From Wurfbainia villosa (lineage: Eukaryota > Streptophyta > Magnoliopsida > Zingiberales > Zingiberaceae), in the NCBI GenBank assembly GCA_025175895.1, contig CM045994.1, forward strand, positions 64,262,727 to 64,326,726: a DNA stretch of 64,000 nucleotides, written 5' to 3'. Position 1 is the first letter of the stretch. Every line of letters begins with the position of its first letter. Positions 44,209-55,445 of this stretch are shown here, piece after piece. The notes below the pieces were generated by a model, which saw only the letters and a program-made list of their open reading frames with translations, made no database searches and was not told the origin of the DNA. A program made the translations under genes and the position numbers.

Positions 44209-45194
44209 CTATCGGATTTGGGTCCCAGTTTGTCTGAGACTTGACGTCGTACGTAAGCCTCACAACCCCAAATCCTCATAAAAGACATCTTGGGATTTCT
44301 CCCTGTCCATATCGTATATGGTGTCTTTACCTGACCTTGGATGGTACACAGTTAAGGGTAAAGGCTGCTGTGTCCAGAGCATATCCCCAAAAGGATATAG
44401 GAAGATCTGTGTGACTCATCATAGATCGTACCATATCCAATAGGGTACGATTCCTCCTTTCGGATACACCATTCCACTGTGGTGTTCTAGGAGGAGTGAG
44501 TTGGGATAGAATCCCACTCGGCTAGATAGTCCACGAAACTCATGGTTAAGGTATTCACCACCTCGATCTGATCAGTATCTTAATACTCTTGCCAAGTGGT
44601 TTTGTACTTCATTCTTGAATTCTTTGAACTTTTCAAAGTTGATTTATGTGTCATAAGATACACATAACCATATCTCTGAAGTCATCGATAAATGTAATGA
44701 AGTACCAGAACCACCTCTAGCGAAGAACATTGAAAGGACCGCATACATCACTATGTATAAGTCCTAACAAATCTGTTGCTCTTTCGCTATGTCCACTAAA
44801 GGAGTCTTGGTCATCTTGCCTAAAAGGCAAGACTGCATATCTCATATGATTCAAAATCAAATGAGTCTAGCGACCATCCTTATGGTGAGATAAGCGACTC
44901 TCATTTATGTGACCTGGCGACAATGCGATAGGTTTGGTTCAACTCATTTGACTTGAACCTCTTGGTACTTATGTTATAGATAGGGCTCTCTAAGTCTAGA
45001 AAGTAGAGTCCGTTCATTAGAGGTGCACTACAATAGAACATATCATTTAAATAAATGAACAACATTTGTTCTTTATTATAAATGAAAACCCTTTCTTGTC
45101 CAAACAAGAAACCTGAAATGATGTTCTTAGTTAAGCGGGCACATAACAACATTCTTCTAATTCTAGTACAAGCCCGGAGGGCGAGATAGATCAT
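44209..45194 (-). pseudogene. pol: Integrase of J, heavily degraded
   Basis: Pieces of the pre-integrase region (GLYFLDLESPIYNI, about 45000) and of the integrase core are spread over all three minus frames, with stops and indels. No open frame exceeds about 100 codons. Order and position fit integrase between protease and RT. Confidence 0.7.
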
Positions 45195-45200
45195 AAGTTC

Positions 45201-45560
45201 CTACAATGACAGAACCCTTGCTCCATTGCCTACTCGTAGGTCCACCTCGCCCTTTGTCAATGCCTTGCTATTTCTCAGCCCCTGCACATTGGTACAAATG
45301 TGAGATGCACATCCGGTATCTAATACCCATGATGAAGAAATAGATAGATTGACTTCTATAACATTTATACCAGTAGAAGTCTCACTTCTCTTCTTCTTAA
45401 GATCTTCGGTATGCCTTGCGATTCGCTTCCAATGTCTGCTTCCTTGCGGAAGAAGCAAGCCCTTCCTTGGCTACCCCTCCTTTGGGTTTAAGTTCTTTGC
45501 CTTTGCCCTTGGCTTGGACTTTCCCTTACCTTTAGGCTTGCCCTTGCCTTTCTTCTTACG
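45201..45560 (-). pseudogene. pol: Knuckle remnant and protease of J
   Basis: The protease is recognisable by WVLDTGCASHICT at about 45300-45340, followed by KGEVDLRVGNGA. Upstream, a Lys-rich stretch and GSRHWKR mark the former zinc knuckle, whose cysteines are lost. Confidence 0.8.
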
Positions 45561-45565
45561 CACCA

Positions 45566-46177
45566 TCAAAATGGTGTATTTACCCTTCTTAAGGTTAAGC
45601 TCGTGATTCTCAACATCTTTGAGCATTTGTGCTTATCAATTTCATTCATGTTATAATTCATGACAAATTGATCGAAGGCTCTTGGCAAAGATTGCAAGAT
45701 TAGGTCAGTGGCCAGCTCTTGGCCAAGTGGGAATCCCAGCCTTTGTAGGTTTTCTACGTACCCAATCATCTTGAGTACATATGAACCTACAGGAGTCCCT
45801 TCTTGCATTTTAGACCCAAATAGTGCTTTAGAGACTTCATATCTCTCATGCCTAGCTTGTCCTTGATATAGTTGACGAAGATGTCCAACCATATCATAAG
45901 CATTCATGAACTCATGTTGCTTCTGAAGCTCAGAGTTCATGGTCGCGAGCATTAGACATGACACATCTAATGCATCATCTTGATGCTTCTTGTAAGCATC
46001 TTTGCCATCATTCGCGAGCGGCGGGAGGTGCCTCTGGAATGTGCTCGGGGCGTCTGACTTCCTTTCTTGGGTGAGAACAATTCTCAGGTTCCTGTACCAG
46101 TCCAGGAAATTTGCTCCATTGAGCTTGTCCTTCTCAAGGACAGATCGCAGAGAGAGAGTGTTCGTGTTTGTTGACAT
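45566..46177 (-). CDS. gag: Gag of J (203 open codons)
   Basis: From ATG 46177. It has the UBN2-type capsid pattern: NFLDWYRNLRIVL near the N-terminus, DVSCLMLATMNSELQ, YEVSKALFGSKMQEGTPVGSYVLKM, and LILQSLPRAFDQFVMNYN. The frame ends early at 45566, where Lys/Gly-rich sequence continues in another frame. It makes the particle shell. Confidence 0.85.
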   Translation of the reverse strand: MSTNTNTLSLRSVLEKDKLNGANFLDWYRNLRIVLTQERKSDAPSTFQRHLPPLANDGKDAYKKHQDDALDVSCLMLATMNSELQKQHEFMNAYDMVGHLRQLYQGQARHERYEVSKALFGSKMQEGTPVGSYVLKMIGYVENLQRLGFPLGQELATDLILQSLPRAFDQFVMNYNMNEIDKHKCSKMLRITSLTLRRVNTPF

Positions 46178-46839
46178 AGTAATCTACAACATACAATGCA
46201 GAGGATTAATATCATATTCCTTTTATCATTTAATTAGGCCTTTAATCAAATGATGCTCCCACTGAATTATAGGAATTTTATAGAATCGAGTTATGGATGT
46301 GGTCAAACCACATTTACTTGATTCATACAAACTAGCTATAATTCTTGTGGGACAAGATCCACATCATACTAAGCCTTGAGTTAGCTTTGGCTAAATCGCC
46401 CAAGACTTAGTACGATCGGTGGGTAACACATTACCGATTACATCTCTATGCAACTCTTGTTTATAGGATTAAGACCCACATTTACAAAAGACCTTGAGTT
46501 AGCTTTGGCTAAATCGCCCAAGATTTAGTGTAAATGCGATCTTAACCTATCTTTCCAACGATTGGAATATGCCTATAGTTCTACTCGATCCAATTGAGTT
46601 AACTAGTTTTGCTCAATCTAATTGAGCTTACTCTAACCCGAGTCGTGATAGGCGGGACCAAGATTGTCCCTCCGCACCCTACCAAGATAATATGCGTTGC
46701 TCTGCTTTGGCAGATTCAACAACAACAAATGATCGAGGTAGTGATGGGTATCAAGGCTCGGTAGGCATTTTTTAGTTGATTCGATTATGATCTAATCTAA
46801 TCGTAATGTGTATCTTATACGCATTTAGGCCTTTATTAT

Positions 46840-46985
46840 CCTATATTAGCATGCATCATATACATACATTCATTATTCTAGCATGCATCATATACATACA
46901 AGAAAATTAACCTAGCATGCATCATATACATACAAGCAATTTTTTTTTTTTTCACTAGCATGCATCACATACATACAAGCATAAA
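46840..46985 (-). repeat. Tandem repeats in J leader
   Basis: Four units of about 35 bp containing tagcatgcatcatatacatac. Confidence 0.85.
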
Positions 46986-47573
46986 TCAATTAAATATATA
47001 TATATCAACATATATATATATATATAATTAAATGTGATATAGTCATGGCCCTACTACGATCTTCTCAAGCCAATGAGAAGATCGGACGGTCAACCTAAGG
47101 CTAGCGGCTTCTCCAAGCGCTTCCTTTGACCGCCATGTGTCGTCGTCACCCTTCTCGTAAGCTCGTCTTCAAGTGGACTTTCCACCGCTCCATTTTGTAC
47201 ATTACAAATCGAGTTACATTCGAGTCTAAAACTATTTACAACTAGAATATTAAAAGAAGAGGTGCGACAGCGCATCGCAAACATTTTACAACACGCACAA
47301 CCACAAAAGCACGCAGTAGTATTATGAATTACACCCCACATAATCCACTCCTATTGGGTTATTGGGCCATGACAATCACAGAATCATACATAATTCAAAA
47401 TTATGTATTTTTACAGAAAATTTCTATAATTTTTCCTAATTTATTTCGAATTTATGAGTCATCTCTCAAAGCGGTCCCGCTTAAGCGGTTTAGCGATCGC
47501 GGGACATGGCCCCTTCGGGATAGGGCAGCGCCCTACTGCAAAATAAACTTGCGAGTGTCCCTACAGCGATCCT

Positions 47574-47593
47574 ACAGCGACTTAAGTCGCTGT
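47574..47593. repeat. Perfect 20-bp palindrome in J leader
   Basis: Arms ACAGCGACTT and AAGTCGCTGT meet with no loop, about 210 nt downstream of the primer site. A 12-bp palindrome CCGCTTAAGCGG lies at 47477-47488. Confidence 0.9.
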
Positions 47594-47801
47594 CCCAAAA
47601 CCTAAAGCGAGAACTCGCCGATTCGGAGAGTTTTCTCGACGGTTGAAGCCTACGAGTGTCTCAACACTTTCGTTGCTTGACTCTCTGAGAAAATACCCAA
47701 AAATTCTATAAAATTAGGAAATTTACAGAAACATAAAAATCTGTAATTTTTATATCTAATATAAAAATACAAAAAGCGAAACACATACATGCTTCGCGCG
47801 T

Positions 47802-47817
47802 GGCTCACGATACCCTT
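47802..47817 (-). other. Primer-binding site of J, degenerate
   Basis: Minus-strand AAAGGGTATCGTGAGCC next to the LTR resembles the initiator-Met site, with one extra base and a substitution. Confidence 0.6.
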
Positions 47818-49647
47818 TGTTGGGCTTTTCCGCAAAAACCGCTTTTTGCGTTGCGGAAACCCCGGAAGTCCCGGCCACGGATCCGTGCGAAGAAGTATTA
47901 AAACTAATTACATGTATGTGCTTACAAAATCCTCTAGATCTACCTTAGAACTAAGAGATAAGGATGCTACCCTTGATCGATGCCCTTCGCCAAATCCGCT
48001 CGTCAAAGTCCGGGAACTCGAGAGTGTCAAGTGCACACTCCTCTATGGTATCCACACAAGCAATAGGTGGAAGAAAACTCAACCTTGAGTGTGCTAGCAC
48101 TCCTTGGTTGGTTCGCCAAAGAGAGGAAGGAGAGGAGAGCTTGAGAGGAAAATTCCCAAGGAAGAAGATGAAGTAATGAGTGATTCCTCACAAAATCAAT
48201 TTTCACTCACATAACCCCCAAATGGTGGCCGGCCACTTCATGGAGGTGGATTTACATGCATGCATGTAAATACCATGAAACTTGGTCTCCCTAATGATTT
48301 GGCACTAAATGACAAACTCAATGATGATGTGGAGTATCATCATTGGTCGGCCATGCCTAGTCATCATCATGACATGGCATTTGGTCAAGTCAAACTTGAC
48401 CTTTCAACTTCCCTCTCAAGTCAAGTCAAACTTGACCTCTAATCTCCCATGGTTGATCAAATCTAACCACTTGACTCAAGTCAATTTAATATAATGAATC
48501 TCTATTCATTAATTTAAATTGATTTGATGAATCAAATCTCAATTAGACTCATTCAACACTTGAATCAACTTGAGTCTAACTCAATTAGTCTAATTTGGAT
48601 TACTCTTAATCCAATTTGGTTCATCCCATGAACCTAATCCTCATGGTTCATCATATGAACCTAATCTCCATCTAATTGCTCTCATGTGTGTGACCCTATA
48701 GGTTCTTGTAACGTTGGCAATGTCCCTAAACCGATTTAGGAACATAAGCAATGAGCGGTATCTAGCAACACATCATTGCTACCCAAGTTACAAGAATGTT
48801 GAGCTCCAACATCACCTTTGTGACTACTAATTGTGACTCTCACAATATGTGACAATGTCCCTCTATCCTTGACATCTAGATTGACCAATCGAGGCATAGA
48901 CCGTGTCATCCTCGGTGCAATCTAAATCTTGAACTCCAAGTAGACTCACTCTAATCAAATGAGCTCAATATCTCATATTGACTCATTTGGGCATGGCCAT
49001 GCACTTCGTGGTCTCACTCTATCAAGAATATCGATGTCACCCCCGTCATATAGGAGGGATAGATCCCATCTACATCACTCACATCCCTCCGCATAATTCG
49101 TTACATACCCAGTAATCGCCTTTATAGTCCACCCATTTACGGGTGACGTTTGACGAAGCCAAAGTATGCAACTCCTTATGTAGGGAACCATGGTGACTTC
49201 AGGTCTAAGGACTAATAGTCATACTAATAGCCACATGAGAAAGTATATGACACTCATATAACGATCCATGATACTTTCTCATGGCGGGTCATTCAGTATA
49301 CATTCTCCAATGCATACCCATGTGTCAACTTGATATCTCATATCCATGACTTGTGAGATCAAGTCATCTTGTTGACCTACATGCTAGTCTCTACGCATTA
49401 ACATTGTCCCTGAATGTTAATACTCGACTAGGAATGATTAAGAGTAGTGTTCTCTATATCATCTCATTATCGATTCAACCAATCGATTGATATAGATAAG
49501 AACCTACTACTCAAGGACATTATTATATTTAGTTATTTGGCACCAATACAAGTAAATATAATAACCATGCCTTTATAAATAGGAATATGATACAATAAAG
49601 TCCATACAACAATCATCATATGATTGGCTCTAGGGCTTTCACTAACA
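47818..49647 (-). repeat. 5' LTR of J (1830 bp)
   Basis: Partner of 40577-42415. It lacks gggccg near 47833 and shows a run of A/T bases where the partner has C/G at about 48185-48350. Confidence 0.95.
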
Positions 49648-50735
49648 ACCTGACCATGTTCTAAAACTTAAGAAAGCTCTCTATGGACTTAAACAAGCTC
49701 CTCGAGCTTGTTACGAGAGACTTTCAATCCATCTTAAGTCAAAAGGATTTAACCAAGGCTTAGTTGACCCAACTCTCTTCGTAAATTTACGTAGACGATA
49801 TAATTTTTGGAACCTCTAACTCAGCCTTACTAAATGAGTTCGTTTCACTCATGGAAAGTGAGTTCGAAATGAACTTGGTAGGCGAGTTAAGTTTCTTTTT
49901 AGGTCTACAAATTAAACAAACTAAGGATGGTATATACCTATATCAACAGAAATACACTAAGGAGTTGATTAAAAGATTTGGAATGCAAGACGCTAAGATA
50001 ATAAACACCCCAATGGCGATTAATGTTAACATAGGAGAAGACCCTGGAAGTAAGTCCATTGACTTAAAGTACTATAGGAGCGCGATAGGAAGTCTCCTAT
50101 ACTTAACTGCGAGTCGACCCGACATCCTATTCGCAGTAAGTATGTGCGCCAGGTTTCAAACCTGTGCTAAGAAGTCTCACCTAACCCTAGTTAAGCGTAT
50201 CCTTAGATATCTTAAGGGTACCCTTAACGTTGGTATTTGGTACCCTAGATCTACGGAGTTCGAACTAATCGGCTACTCCGATTCGGATTATGCCGGTAGT
50301 AAGCTCGATAGAAAAAGTACGAGTGGTTGTTGTCAACTTCTCGGCTCGAGTCTAGTGAGTTGGTGCAGTAGGAAGCAACACTGTGTTGCTTTATCTACCA
50401 CCGAAGCCGAATACATCGCGATGGGTGAGTGTGTCACACAGCTTCTTTGGATGAAGCACACCCTCCGTGACTTTAAGTTAGACTTTACGAATACTAAACT
50501 TCATGTAGATAACATTAGTTCAATTAATCTTACAAAGAATCTGATATGTCACTCTAGGACCAAACATATAGAGGTCAAACACCATTTCATTCGAGAACAT
50601 GTGGCCAACGGAGCAATACAACTCGAATACGTCGAATCGAAGTCTAACTTAGCAGACCTATTTACTAAACCCCTACCCGAAGCCGAATTTAGTCTATTAA
50701 GATGAAAATTGGGCATGTGCGTAATAGAATAGGTA
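49648..50735 (+). pseudogene. pol: Pol of A, second part: RT end and RNase H
   Basis: It resumes with KKALYGLKQAPRA. A deletion of roughly 30 bp near 49785 and a frame change precede the RT catalytic YVDDIIFG, which is present here. From 49851 the frame is open to TGA 50703, with YSDSDYAGSKLDRKSTSG, STTEAEY and LADLFTKPLPEAEF. The TGA sits before KLGMC, at the same place as in B. Confidence 0.93.
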
Positions 50736-51623
50736 CATGCAAATTATATGTTCTTACTACTATTTCTTTAATTTCATTTTTATGGAACTAGCATAGGACA
50801 TACCTTATATATCATGCACCTATAGATTTAAGGAGCCAGTACATCTCACAACACATAGGACTAATGTGTTTGTGTACTTAGCCACGTAGATGGATGTGAG
50901 ATGTTAGGACCTTACTCCTGGTTCCAGATGTAGAGCTAGTGCATCGCTATGAACCACGGAGTATAATCATATATACTAACCGACTCTGACCAGGACTGGT
51001 TGATCTTACATATCAATCAAGCCAAATATGAGTCGAACATTTTATAGATGAGCTTATTTTCAGTATATTATTTTTTTTTATAAAAAATGGGGAACATGCT
51101 TGGACTTTAAATTTAACACTCATTTTTCCACACACCCCTTACTCTTTTCGATATACGGCAAAAGGGGGAGAAAAAGGCAAAAGTTAAGGGGTCAAATTTT
51201 TTTTTTATAACTTAACTCTTACTTCATATTTAAACCAAAAGTTAAAACTTAGTTAACTTTTACCAAAAGGCCAAAGAATTCTTAACTTAAACTTATTTAT
51301 GCCGTCTACGTTTTACTTAAACTTATTTTTTTAAACTTTATGTCGTTAATGTTTTACTTAAGGGGGAGAAAGGGCTTAACTAAAACGTTTTACTAAGGCC
51401 AACTTTAAGTAATGTTAATTACTTAAAGCAACCCTCAAGGGGGAGGATTAAGGTCTTTCTTCAAGACTCACCCTCGGTCAAGGGGGAGGTTTCCTCAAGG
51501 GGGAGTACTTGAAGAAAATCCTTACTACTCCAACTTAATCTTCATATTTTTTTGTTTCTCATGCACATTATTACTCTTCATGCTTGCTATTTACTTAACT
51601 TTGTATGTGAGTTTGCCATAAAT
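50736..51623 (+). other. Non-coding 3' tail of A
   Basis: Hairpin at 50841-50904. Purine tracts at about 51164, 51360, 51437, 51480, 51497 and the final tract. Otherwise AT-rich with partial taacttaa repeats, as in B. Confidence 0.7.
50841..50904 (+). other. Hairpin in A 3' tail
   Basis: ACATCTCAC (50841-50849) pairs with GTGAGATGT (50896-50904), loop 46 nt. Confidence 0.65.
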
Positions 51624-51638
51624 CAAAAAGGGGGAGAT
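51624..51638 (+). other. Polypurine tract of A
   Basis: An A-run plus GGGGGAGAT directly before TGTTGGTGCAGTAGG. Confidence 0.9.
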
Positions 51639-52757
51639 TGTTGGTGCAGTAGGCACCTAAGTCGAACCTAAGTTTTGATTATAGCAAACGATACAAAGTT
51701 AAGCATATATTGTTATCTCATGAGCTAAATCAAGTGTGCAGAAAAGTCTCAATGCTGGAGCTGAAGGCTAGCGACACCCGGAGGAAGCCGCGGTGGTCGG
51801 GCGACACTCAAGAGACTTCGGAGGGAGCCGAAGGAATTGAGTGGAAGGCCGGAAGCAAAAGCAACACGTAAGTACTGAGGTAAGCTCGTGTGTGCGAGCG
51901 TAAGTAAGGTCGTATCCTCTTTACGGGGATGATCTTAAGCGTAGATCCGACCAAAGACTTCTTATAGATGGTCTAGGTCGAGATCGGATGGTCGACGACC
52001 ATCGAAATTATATTTTTGTTGAGCTAACCTTGCCTTGCAGCTAGCATCTGTCGACTGCCAACTTGGAGGACTCATTTGCCAAACAAGCGATCATTAGAAG
52101 GTCATCACGATCGTGATCTTCATCGATCGATCGATGATGGCCATCGATCATTCTGGTCAAAGGATCAGCCTCGAGTAGTCAAGAGTTATCACCATTTTTC
52201 AAGGGGTTTTGTGCCCATTTGTGATTGGCTAAAGACCCATTCGATGAGGGGCTCAAAGGCTATAAAAGGAGGGCCAAACCTAGGGTTTTCCATCAATTCA
52301 AAAGCTTCCAAGTGCTTCCGATATGCTCCGACTCTCCGACATCCCTACGACGAAGCGCTGTCGAGACGACGACTAGAGCTTCAACCTCCAACCTTTAAAG
52401 TCGTCGGTAACGAAAGTTCTAAATTGTATTTCAGTTTATTCCTTTTAGTAAAGCTTTCATTATAACGAGGAGAGGGGGAGTGTCCTTCTACCTCGAGCTT
52501 TTTGTATCCGTCTAACTCCTACCTTTAACGAGGAGGAGTTCTTTAGTAGTTTGCCCTCCGTACGTGGTCAAGGACCACTAGGGCCTTGGAGTAGTAGCCT
52601 TCGGCTACGAACCAAGTAAATCTCTTGTGTCTATTGTCTCCTTTACTTTTTGTTTTGTTTATCTTTCCGCTGCATATAAGTTTTTTTTAAAACGAATTCG
52701 TACTCAAAAGTTTCTATCGCTATTCACCCCCCCTCTAGCGATCCGATCGATCCAACA
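51639..52757 (+). repeat. 3' LTR of A (1119 bp)
   Basis: TGTTGGTGCAGTAGGCACC to CGATCCAACA; TATA box 52261. Motif array at about 52040-52165 with gtcgactgcc and gatcgatcgatc. Confidence 0.94.
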
Positions 52758-52866
52758 CCTACTGCCTTGGAAATATTCATACTGCTCTGGAAACCCCGAC
52801 CCCATCATAAGTTCTCCCTCTTTAGTAAAACTGAAGAGCGTAGTCGAGTGAACTTTTACAAGTGTC

Positions 52867-53065
52867 TGTTAGTGCCTATAAGATTCATATATCTCCATAA
52901 TGACATGATATTGTCCACTTTGGGTCTAAGCCCTCATTATTTTGTTTTTGGACTTTTACCCAAAAGCTCTCATACTAATGGAGATATTTTTTTATCTTAT
53001 AAGCACATGATCTTTTCCATGTCTTACCAATGTGGGACTTTGATTGTATTCTCAATACTCCAACA
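52867..53065 (-). repeat. TRIM 3' LTR (199 bp)
   Basis: About 90% alike to 53379-53577. Contains the minus-strand segment caaagtcccacattgg, common near the start of plant TRIM LTRs. Confidence 0.9.
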
Positions 53066-53363
53066 ATCCCCCCCTCAAATGAAGGACCACATTGATCCCC
53101 TCTCAAGCCTATCCGTCCTCGAAGGGCATCCTCTACTTGATGTTCGATCCTCAACCTACCAGGACTTCCTGCCAACTTTCTGATCCTCCTGACCCAGCTG
53201 GGCTTCCTGCTAGTTGTCCAACCCTTCTGGCCCAACTAGACTTCCTGCCAGTTGTTCGGTCCTCCCGACCCAATTAGACTTCCTGCCTGGTGTCTGGTTC
53301 TCTTGATCCGAACATGGGAGCTCCACTTCCTTCGTTCGAGGTTCATGGATTGACACGAACCAT

Positions 53364-53378
53364 GACTTTGATACCAAT
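53364..53378 (-). other. Primer-binding site of TRIM
   Basis: Minus-strand ATTGGTATCAAAGTC, initiator-Met type. Confidence 0.85.
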
Positions 53379-53577
53379 TATTAGTGCCTATAAGATTCTT
53401 ATATCTTCACAATGACATGATATTGTCCACTTTGGGTCTAAGCCCTCATGGTTTTATTTTTGAGCTTTTATCCAAAAGGCCTCATCCCAATGGAGATATC
53501 TTTTCATCTTATAAGCACATGATCTTTTCCATGTCTTACCAATATGAGACTTTGATTGAATTCTCAATACTCCAACA
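53379..53577 (-). repeat. TRIM 5' LTR (199 bp)
   Basis: Partner of 52867-53065. Confidence 0.9.
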
Positions 53578-53689
53578 GTGTCTACAACAAAAAATTTTCT
53601 ACCTTAGCTGAAAAAAGACCCCACACCCATCATAAGTTCCCTCTCTTTAGTAAAATTGAAGAGCGAAGTCGAGTGAAGTTTTACAAGTT

Positions 53690-54814
53690 CTCATGAATGC
53701 ACAAACACTATCATATTAACCTCCCACAATCACATCTATCATACTGATATACCAGACATGGATCCCTACATACTGTATGAGGCACTGTAGCATGACTAAT
53801 ATATGAGATATTTCATACCTAAAATATTGTATGAGGCGCTTATGCCCTAAATTCTGTATGAGGCGTTTATGCCTTGGAATATTGTAAGAGACGTTTATGC
53901 CTTAGAATACTGTAGGAGGCGCTTATGCCTTAGAATACTGTAGGAGGCGCTTATGCCTTAGAATACTGTAGGAGGCGTTAAGTTGTGTTAGCATGTTACC
54001 TACCCATTATACCTGGCATTATAGCTCCCCGTGGGAGAAAATAGCTATCAAGCCCTTAGACTTTTATAGGAGAGCCGCAAGAATCCTTTACATATGTCAT
54101 ATAGAGGTGTTATAGTTTCCCGTGGGGGCATAAAATTATCTAGCCGTTAGGCTGTTATAGTAGAGCCGTAAGAATCCTTTACATATGCCATATAAAGGCG
54201 TTATAGTTTCCCATGGGGGCATAAAATTATCTATCCCTTAGACTGTTATAGTAGGCACGGAGCCTGAGTTAGTTTCCAACACTTAGAAGAAATAACACCA
54301 AACTTGTCATACCTTAGAAATAATACCATTGAAATAAGAAAAAAGGAATTCCAACCAAACATAATAACCGTCTATACAAATGTCATTAATAACTGCTAAA
54401 GAGAATATGAATATATACTAAAAATACCAATGATCCTTTATACAAGAATGTAATATACTCCCGGATTATACCAAGCACACAATGCCCTAGAGAAATTTTA
54501 TAACCCTTTTACATAAAAGAATATAAAAACCCTTCCACCTCCATATAAAACATAACCTTTCCCTAAAATCCTCTAGAAAAATTAATAACCTTCCCAAGAA
54601 CACTTCCATCAGCCTTTAAACTCCGTAATAAGCACCAAAAGCAAGGAAAATTTTCTCCAGAAATACTAATAAAAATGCTTTAATGCAACCCATGCCTAAC
54701 CACTATATACCACTTATGTCCTTGCCAACCCCCCACCGTTTCCCTGCGATTCTCCTCAAAAACCCTAACCCCCTTCCCTGACACCTTCAATTCTCCCGCA
54801 ACCCCTTCTCCTCA
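53690..54814 (-). other. Gypsy 3' region, right copy
   Basis: Non-coding. About six 29-bp units (53850-53990), then three longer units to 54260, then AT-rich sequence similar to 30530-31000. From about 54700 it passes into the C-rich upstream part of the antisense ORF. Confidence 0.6.
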
Positions 54815-55445
54815 ATGGCCTCATTGTATTTCCACCACTCCTTGGTACAAAACCACACACAACCAACTCTTCTTTAACATTCCTTTTTTCGCCGCGACCC
54901 CAAATACCTCCCTGAAGATTCCACCATCGTCATCCCCAATCACTCCCAACACCCCCATCTACCTCCGGCTAGAACTAACACCCTATTCACAGGGCAGTTG
55001 GAAGGAGGCCTCCATCTCTCCCTCCTAAAACCTCTCTATCATATCCTCTTCTACTATGGCCTCCCGGTCAATCAACTAACACCCAACTCCCTCCGCATCC
55101 TAGTTGGCACCATTATCGTTTTCAATCAACTCAACATCCCACAAGTACCCCATATATTCCACTGCCTCTACCAATTGAAAATGGTCGACCTTGGTGTTTT
55201 CTATTTCCTGGCCCATCAAGGTTACCAATTCCTGACTGACATACCCTCCTCACATAAAGGCTAGAAAGAGCTCTACTTCTTCATTGCTGTGGATCCCCCT
55301 CTTCCATTTTCTTCTAGCTGGAAAACTGTCCTTTCGGATCTCCCTGACCCAAAAACTGTTAAATCTACCATTGACTTCCCCTCTATTGAAACCAAATTGA
55401 AGAACAAGTATTTCAGCATCAATGAACCCACAGACGATGCCAATT
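54815..55445 (+). pseudogene. Antisense ORF of Tat-like gypsy (putative 'gypsy-type transposon' domain)
   Basis: One plus-strand frame from ATG 54815 to the LTR boundary, about 210 codons, with stops at about 54872 (TAA) and 55262 (TAG). The segment GLHLSLLKPLYHIL, NQLTPNSLRILVG and the following VDLGVFYF pattern matches the 'putative gypsy type transposon' domain found in extra ORFs of plant Tat elements; family knowledge from memory. It runs opposite to the element and begins near the primer site. Function unknown. Confidence 0.7.
55428..55444 (-). other. Primer-binding site of gypsy element
   Basis: Minus-strand TTGGCATCGTCTGTGGG next to the LTR, close to the GGCGCCGTCTGTGGG type common in plant Tat elements. 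Confidence 0.65.

Larger units (their letters stand above)
46178..47801 (-). other. Long 5' leader of J
   Basis: 1.6 kb with no gene. It contains tandem tagcatgcatcatatacatac units (46840-46980), AT runs (46994-47030) and a GC-richer part near the primer site with perfect palindromes at 47477-47488 and 47574-47593. Confidence 0.75.
40577..49647 (-). mobile_element. Element J: full-length Copia element of a non-Sirevirus lineage
   Basis: 9071 bp, with LTRs of 1839 and 1830 bp (minus-strand ends TGTTAGTGAAAG and AAAGCCCAACA), ACCTG target duplicates, a 1.6-kb leader, UBN2-like gag, protease, integrase, RT and a deleted RNase H. Gag starts MSTNTNTLSLRSVLEKDKLN and lacks the long Sirevirus coiled coil. 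I cannot place it more finely. It is the youngest event in this stack. Confidence 0.95.
35083..52757 (+). mobile_element. Element A: full-length Sirevirus-type Copia element, with J nested inside
   Basis: It has LTRs of 1026 and 1119 bp, primer site, gag, spacer, pol, a tail with six purine tracts, and CCTAC target duplicates. Without J it is 8.6 kb. Same family as B. The 5' LTR lacks about 93 bp near its end, and both LTRs differ in the motif array. Confidence 0.95.
33649..52807 (-). repeat. Gypsy LTR, left copy, split by A (33649-35082 and 52763-52807, 1479 bp joined)
   Basis: Plus-strand ends are TGATGGTGCTTGC and CCCCGACCCCATCA, so TG...CA with a short inverted repeat. The 20-bp array at 34370-35082 and 52763-52790 lies in U3 (minus orientation). 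At 52808 the purine-rich strand reads AAAGAGGGAGAACTTA toward the LTR, a good tract, so this LTR acts as the 3' LTR of the right half. Confidence 0.75.
52867..53577 (-). mobile_element. TRIM element (711 bp)
   Basis: Two 199-bp LTRs enclose 313 bp without coding capacity. Flanks are GTGTC (52862-52866 and 53578-53582). LTR ends on the minus strand are TGTTGGAGTATTGAG and GGCACTAACA; in the right copy the inner end is changed to TA. Next to it lies an initiator-Met primer site (53364-53378), and at the other end a G-rich tract (53066-53080). Non-autonomous. Confidence 0.9.
52808..55445 (-). mobile_element. Tat-like Ty3/gypsy, right half: internal region without gag-pol
   Basis: Read on the minus strand: primer site at 55428-55444, an antisense ORF, no gag or pol, the tandem-repeat 3' region (53690-54700), then a purine tract at 52808. 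A roughly 70-bp segment next to the LTR (52797-52866) is repeated at 53613-53686, with the TRIM between. It is a large deletion derivative. Confidence 0.65.

Noticed and set aside
46994..47030. AT-dinucleotide run as an origin or matrix site
   Set aside because: Simple microsatellite in J's leader; nothing else supports a replication or attachment role.
52867..53577. Cassandra (5S-rRNA-carrying TRIM)
   Set aside because: Size and primer site fit a TRIM, but I see no 5S rRNA promoter-like block in the LTR.
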